Assembly: GCA_020441605.1 (NCBI GenBank)
Contig: JAGRLX010000337.1
Span: 1 to 8,556 of the forward strand
Reading direction: 5' to 3'
DNA from: Alphaproteobacteria bacterium
GTDB taxonomy: Bacteria; Pseudomonadota; Alphaproteobacteria; Rhizobiales; Aestuariivirgaceae
Length of the DNA stretch: 8,556 bases
Shown here: in pieces, positions 6,119-8,556 of the stretch
Numbering within the stretch: the first letter of the stretch is position 1
Layout of the letters: the number at the start of each line of letters is the position of its first letter
The notes under the pieces: generated by a model
The model's input: only the letters and a program-made list of their open reading frames with translations
What the model was told of the DNA's origin: nothing
Databases searched by the model: none
Made by a program: the position numbers and the translations under genes

Positions 6119-7192
6119 ATGCCCGCCTCAGACCAGACGAAAGCCCTTCACGACCTGAACGAACGCGCCCGCGAGGTATTCCGCCGCGTGGTGGAATCCT
6201 ATCTGCACAGCGGCGCCCCGGTCGGCTCTCGCACCATCACCCGCGATTTTCATGAGAAACTGTCAGCCGCGACCATTCGCAACGTGATGCAGGACCTTGA
6301 ATACCTCGGTCTGCTCGAAGCGCCGCATGTATCCGCCGGCCGGGTGCCGACGCAGCAGGGCCTTCGTCTGTTCGTTGACGCCTTGCTCGAGGTCGACCCG
6401 GTAACCGCCGCCGATCGCCAGATGCTGGAAGCCACGCGCGGCACGAACGAGCGCGACATCACCACGATGCTCGACCGCGTCGGCAGCGCGCTTTCGGGAA
6501 TCACCAAGGGTGCCAGTCTGGTCCTCGCGCCAAAGCATGAGGCGCCGATCAAGCATATCGAATTCGTGCCGATCGCGAACGACCGGGCGCTGGTTGTCCT
6601 GGTGTTTGCCGATGGCCAGGTCGAGAACCGGGTTTTCACACCCCCGCCCGGCCTGCTGCCTTCGTCGCTGCGCGAGGCCGTGAATTTCATCAATGCCTTC
6701 GCCAGCGGTCTGACGCTCTCCGGCCTTCGCCAGCGCCTGCGCACCGAGATCACCCAGCGCCGGCAAGAGATCGACAGCATCGCGGGCGACCTGGTCGAAC
6801 GGGGCATGGCGATCTGGGAAAACGAGGGCGAGCGGCATGAACGGTTGATCGTCCGCGGGCGGGCAAACCTGCTGGATCAGACCGATGCCGACGGCTTGCT
6901 GCGCATCCGCGAACTGTTCGACGACCTGGAACGCAAACGCGATATCGCCGAGGTTCTGGACCTGACCGAACGTGGCGACGGCGTGCGTATTTTCATCGGC
7001 GCCGAGAACAAGCTTTTTTCTCTGACGGGTTCCACTCTGGTGGTTTCTCCATATATGAACGCCGACAGCAAGATTGTCGGCGCGGTCGGCGTGATTGGCC
7101 CCACACGGCTGAACTACGGGCGCATCGTGCCGATTGTGGATTATACAGCCCAGCTCGTGGGACGGATGCTCTCCGACCTGGGTTCCGAGTAA
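6119..7192 (+). CDS. hrcA: HrcA, heat-inducible transcription repressor
   Basis: Repressor that binds CIRCE operators, classically upstream of groESL and sometimes dnaK or hrcA-grpE operons; its folding depends on GroEL. The ATG at 6119 gives 357 residues. The in-frame ATG at 6053 adds 22 residues that look non-coding and lie over the divergent rph upstream region. The N-terminal winged helix-turn-helix spans about 10-85, with [15 protein letters not shown] (18-32), VGSRT (35-39), [18 protein letters not shown] (49-66) and [17 protein letters not shown], all family hallmarks. A GAF-like middle and a C-terminal segment with [22 protein letters not shown] follow. No CIRCE is visible nearby, so its targets are presumably elsewhere. 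grpE follows after 9 bases in the same operon. Confidence 0.95.
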   Translation: MPASDQTKALHDLNERAREVFRRVVESYLHSGAPVGSRTITRDFHEKLSAATIRNVMQDLEYLGLLEAPHVSAGRVPTQQGLRLFVDALLEVDPVTAADRQMLEATRGTNERDITTMLDRVGSALSGITKGASLVLAPKHEAPIKHIEFVPIANDRALVVLVFADGQVENRVFTPPPGLLPSSLREAVNFINAFASGLTLSGLRQRLRTEITQRRQEIDSIAGDLVERGMAIWENEGERHERLIVRGRANLLDQTDADGLLRIRELFDDLERKRDIAEVLDLTERGDGVRIFIGAENKLFSLTGSTLVVSPYMNADSKIVGAVGVIGPTRLNYGRIVPIVDYTAQLVGRMLSDLGSE

Positions 7193-7201
7193 GAGGACGA
7201 C

Positions 7202-7750
7202 ATGGCAGAGCCACAAGAAACCCCGGTCGAACCGCAAGTCGAGACCCCCGACACCCCCGATCTCGACCCCGCCGCGGCCCTTGATGCGGCCGTCGCCGCG
7301 TTCGAGGTCGAACGCGCGGAAATGCGTGACCGGCTGATGCGGTCGCTGGCCGATCTGGAAAACATTCGCAAGCGGGCCGAAAAGGACCGCCGCGAGGCCG
7401 CAATCTATGGCGGCCAGAAGCTGGCGCGGGACATGCTGTCGGTCTATGACAACCTGAACCGCGCGTTGTCGCTGATGGACGACGGGTTGCGCGAACAGGC
7501 CAAGGGCCTGGCCGAGGGGTTGGACCTGACCCTCAGGGATCTGTCGAACATCTTTTCGCGCCACGGCATCGAACGGGTCGCCCCCGAGGTCGGAGAATCG
7601 TTCGACCCGCATTTCCACGAAGCGATGTTCGAAGCCCCGGTTCCCGGCACCAAGGCCGGCCAGATCATCCAGGTAATCTCCGAGGGGTTTCGCCTGCACG
7701 AACATCTTCTGCGTCCGGCGCAGGTCGGCGTGTCCTCGACCCCGGGCTGA
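7202..7750 (+). CDS. grpE: GrpE, nucleotide exchange factor of the DnaK chaperone
   Basis: Homodimeric cochaperone that releases ADP from DnaK, driving the DnaK-DnaJ-GrpE folding cycle and acting as a thermosensor. 182 residues. Residues 1-27 are acidic and proline-rich (disordered tail). About 28-75 forms the long heptad helix with LADLENIRKRAEKDRREA (49-66), followed by the helical bundle ARDMLSVYDNLNRAL (75-89). The C-terminal beta-wing carries GIERVAPEVGESFDPHFHEAM (122-142, family signature) and GFRLHEHLLRPAQVGVS (162-178). GAGGA at 7193-7197 lies four bases before the ATG and directly follows the hrcA stop. It converges with mutS across 50 bases. dnaK and dnaJ are not in the window. Confidence 0.97.
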   Translation: MAEPQETPVEPQVETPDTPDLDPAAALDAAVAAFEVERAEMRDRLMRSLADLENIRKRAEKDRREAAIYGGQKLARDMLSVYDNLNRALSLMDDGLREQAKGLAEGLDLTLRDLSNIFSRHGIERVAPEVGESFDPHFHEAMFEAPVPGTKAGQIIQVISEGFRLHEHLLRPAQVGVSSTPG

Positions 7751-7767
7751 CGCCCCGGTCGTCGGCA

Positions 7768-7789
7768 GGATGGGCGCCGCCGCCCATCC
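7768..7789. terminator. GC-rich hairpin between convergent grpE and mutS
   Basis: A perfect nine-base inverted repeat (GGATGGGCG and CGCCCATCC, loop CCGC) lies in the 50-base gap between the two convergent genes, 17 bases after the grpE stop. The position suits a bidirectional terminator, but no T-run follows it on either strand. It could instead be an RNA 3'-end stabiliser or part of a Rho-dependent arrangement. Structure is seen; termination is inferred. Confidence 0.45.
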
Positions 7790-7800
7790 GCCGCCCGACT

Positions 7801-8556
7801 CTAGGACTCGCCCAGCAGATCCCGCAATTCATACAATAGCCCCAGCGCGTCGCGGGGGGTCAATGCGTCGGGGTGAATGTCCTTCAGCCGCGCCTCGACC
7901 GCCGAGCTCGCCGGCGCCGCCTTTGCGGCCGCGCGCTGGGGCACTGCGGCGAACAGGGGCAGATCGTCGATCAGGGACTTTGCCCCCCTCTGGCCCTGAT
8001 CGCCCCGTTCCAGCATGTCCAGAACCTCGCGGGCACGGGCGATCACCGCATCCGGCAATCCCGCCAGCCGCGCGACCTGAACCCCATAGGACCGGTCCGC
8101 CGCACCCTTGCGAACCTCGTGCAGAAAGACGACCTCGCCCTCCCATTCGCGGACGGTGACCGTTGCATTCTCCACCCCGTCCAGCCGATCGGCCAGCGTG
8201 ACCATTTCGTGATAATGCGTCGCGAACAGGGCCCGGCACCGGTTCACGCCATGCAGATGCTCCAACACGGCCCAGGCGATCGACAGGCCGTCATAGGTCG
8301 CGGTTCCCCGTCCGATCTCGTCAAGGATCACAAAGGCTCTGGGCCCGGCCTGGTTCACGATGGCTGCCGTCTCGACCATCTCCACCATGAAGGTGGACCG
8401 CCCGCGTGCCAGATCGTCCGAGGCACCGACCCGGCTGAACACCTGTTCAACCAGTCCCACCCGGGCGCTGCGCGCGGGCACATAGCCACCCGCCTGTGCC
8501 AGAATGGCGATCAGGGCGTTCTGTCGCAGAAAGGTCGATTTGCCGGCCATGTTCGG
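7801..8556 (-). CDS. mutS: MutS, DNA mismatch repair ATPase, C-terminal part (5' end outside window)
   Basis: Mismatch-recognition ATPase that starts methyl- or MutL-directed repair. Only the last 251 residues are visible; the frame is open to the window end, which falls inside the Walker A motif (PNMAGKST, fragment residues 1-8). The mismatch-binding, connector and lever domains lie beyond the edge. The ABC-type ATPase domain continues with [15 protein letters not shown] (46-60, signature loop), the Walker [12 protein letters not shown] (75-85) and ATHYHEM (112-118). The dimerising helix-turn-helix [13 protein letters not shown] (156-168) follows. DLPLF at 198-202 resembles a degenerate beta-clamp-binding motif (inference). 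The C-terminal tail is Ala-rich and then ends in a short helical segment. The stop is TAG. MutS1 rather than MutS2, judged by the HTH and the tail. Confidence 0.97.
   Translation of the reverse strand, partial: PNMAGKSTFLRQNALIAILAQAGGYVPARSARVGLVEQVFSRVGASDDLARGRSTFMVEMVETAAIVNQAGPRAFVILDEIGRGTATYDGLSIAWAVLEHLHGVNRCRALFATHYHEMVTLADRLDGVENATVTVREWEGEVVFLHEVRKGAADRSYGVQVARLAGLPDAVIARAREVLDMLERGDQGQRGAKSLIDDLPLFAAVPQRAAAKAAPASSAVEARLKDIHPDALTPRDALGLLYELRDLLGES

Noticed and set aside
6263..7705. 480-codon open frame on the - strand across hrcA and grpE
   Set aside because: It lies fully antisense to two certain genes, crosses their junction, has no recognisable domain and is explained by GC-rich codon usage removing stops from the opposite strand.
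7770..8159. 129-codon Pro/Arg/Ala-rich open frame on the + strand over mutS
   Set aside because: Its composition is typical of a shadow frame of a GC-rich gene, and it begins inside the grpE/mutS hairpin.

Overview
This is an ordinary core-chromosome window, most likely from an alphaproteobacterium of the Rhodobacterales (Rhodobacteraceae/roseobacter type). The evidence is the style of the proteins (MnmG, RsmG, ParA/ParB, HrcA and GrpE all read as alphaproteobacterial) and the gene order mnmG-rsmG-parA-parB / hemW-rdgB-rph / hrcA-grpE / mutS, which I recall as typical of that group. A genus cannot be named from what is visible. All ten genes are recognisable. The window holds no RNA gene, mobile element, CRISPR array or cargo region, and no gap between genes exceeds 90 bases.

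Left block (1-3554, + strand): the 3' two thirds of mnmG, then rsmG (GTG start, overlapping mnmG by 17 bases), parA (ATG overlapping the rsmG stop by one base) and parB (one base after parA, with a near-perfect Shine-Dalgarno). This looks like one operon linking tRNA/rRNA modification to chromosome partitioning. It normally lies near the replication origin. A canonical 16-base parS palindrome sits inside the start of rsmG.

Middle block (3561-6033, - strand): rph, rdgB and hemW form a tightly coupled operon with overlapping stop and start codons. A second parS (15 of 16 bases) lies exactly on the rdgB/hemW junction, so the same bases serve as ParB site, RdgB stop and HemW GTG start. parAB is therefore bracketed by two parS sites about 3.45 kb apart. 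ParA, ParB and parS together make a complete chromosomal ParABS segregation system. parB and hemW converge with only 6 bases between them.

Right block (6119-8556): hrcA and grpE (+ strand) form a heat-shock operon transcribed divergently from rph across an 85-base gap. The 3' end of mutS (- strand) converges on grpE across 50 bases that contain a strong GC hairpin.

Base composition changes near the second parS. Hand counts of sample lines give about 47-58% GC over most of the left part and about 58-70% to the right. I see no undescribed system. The points most worth a second look are the parS embedded in coding and translation signals, and the composition step beside it.
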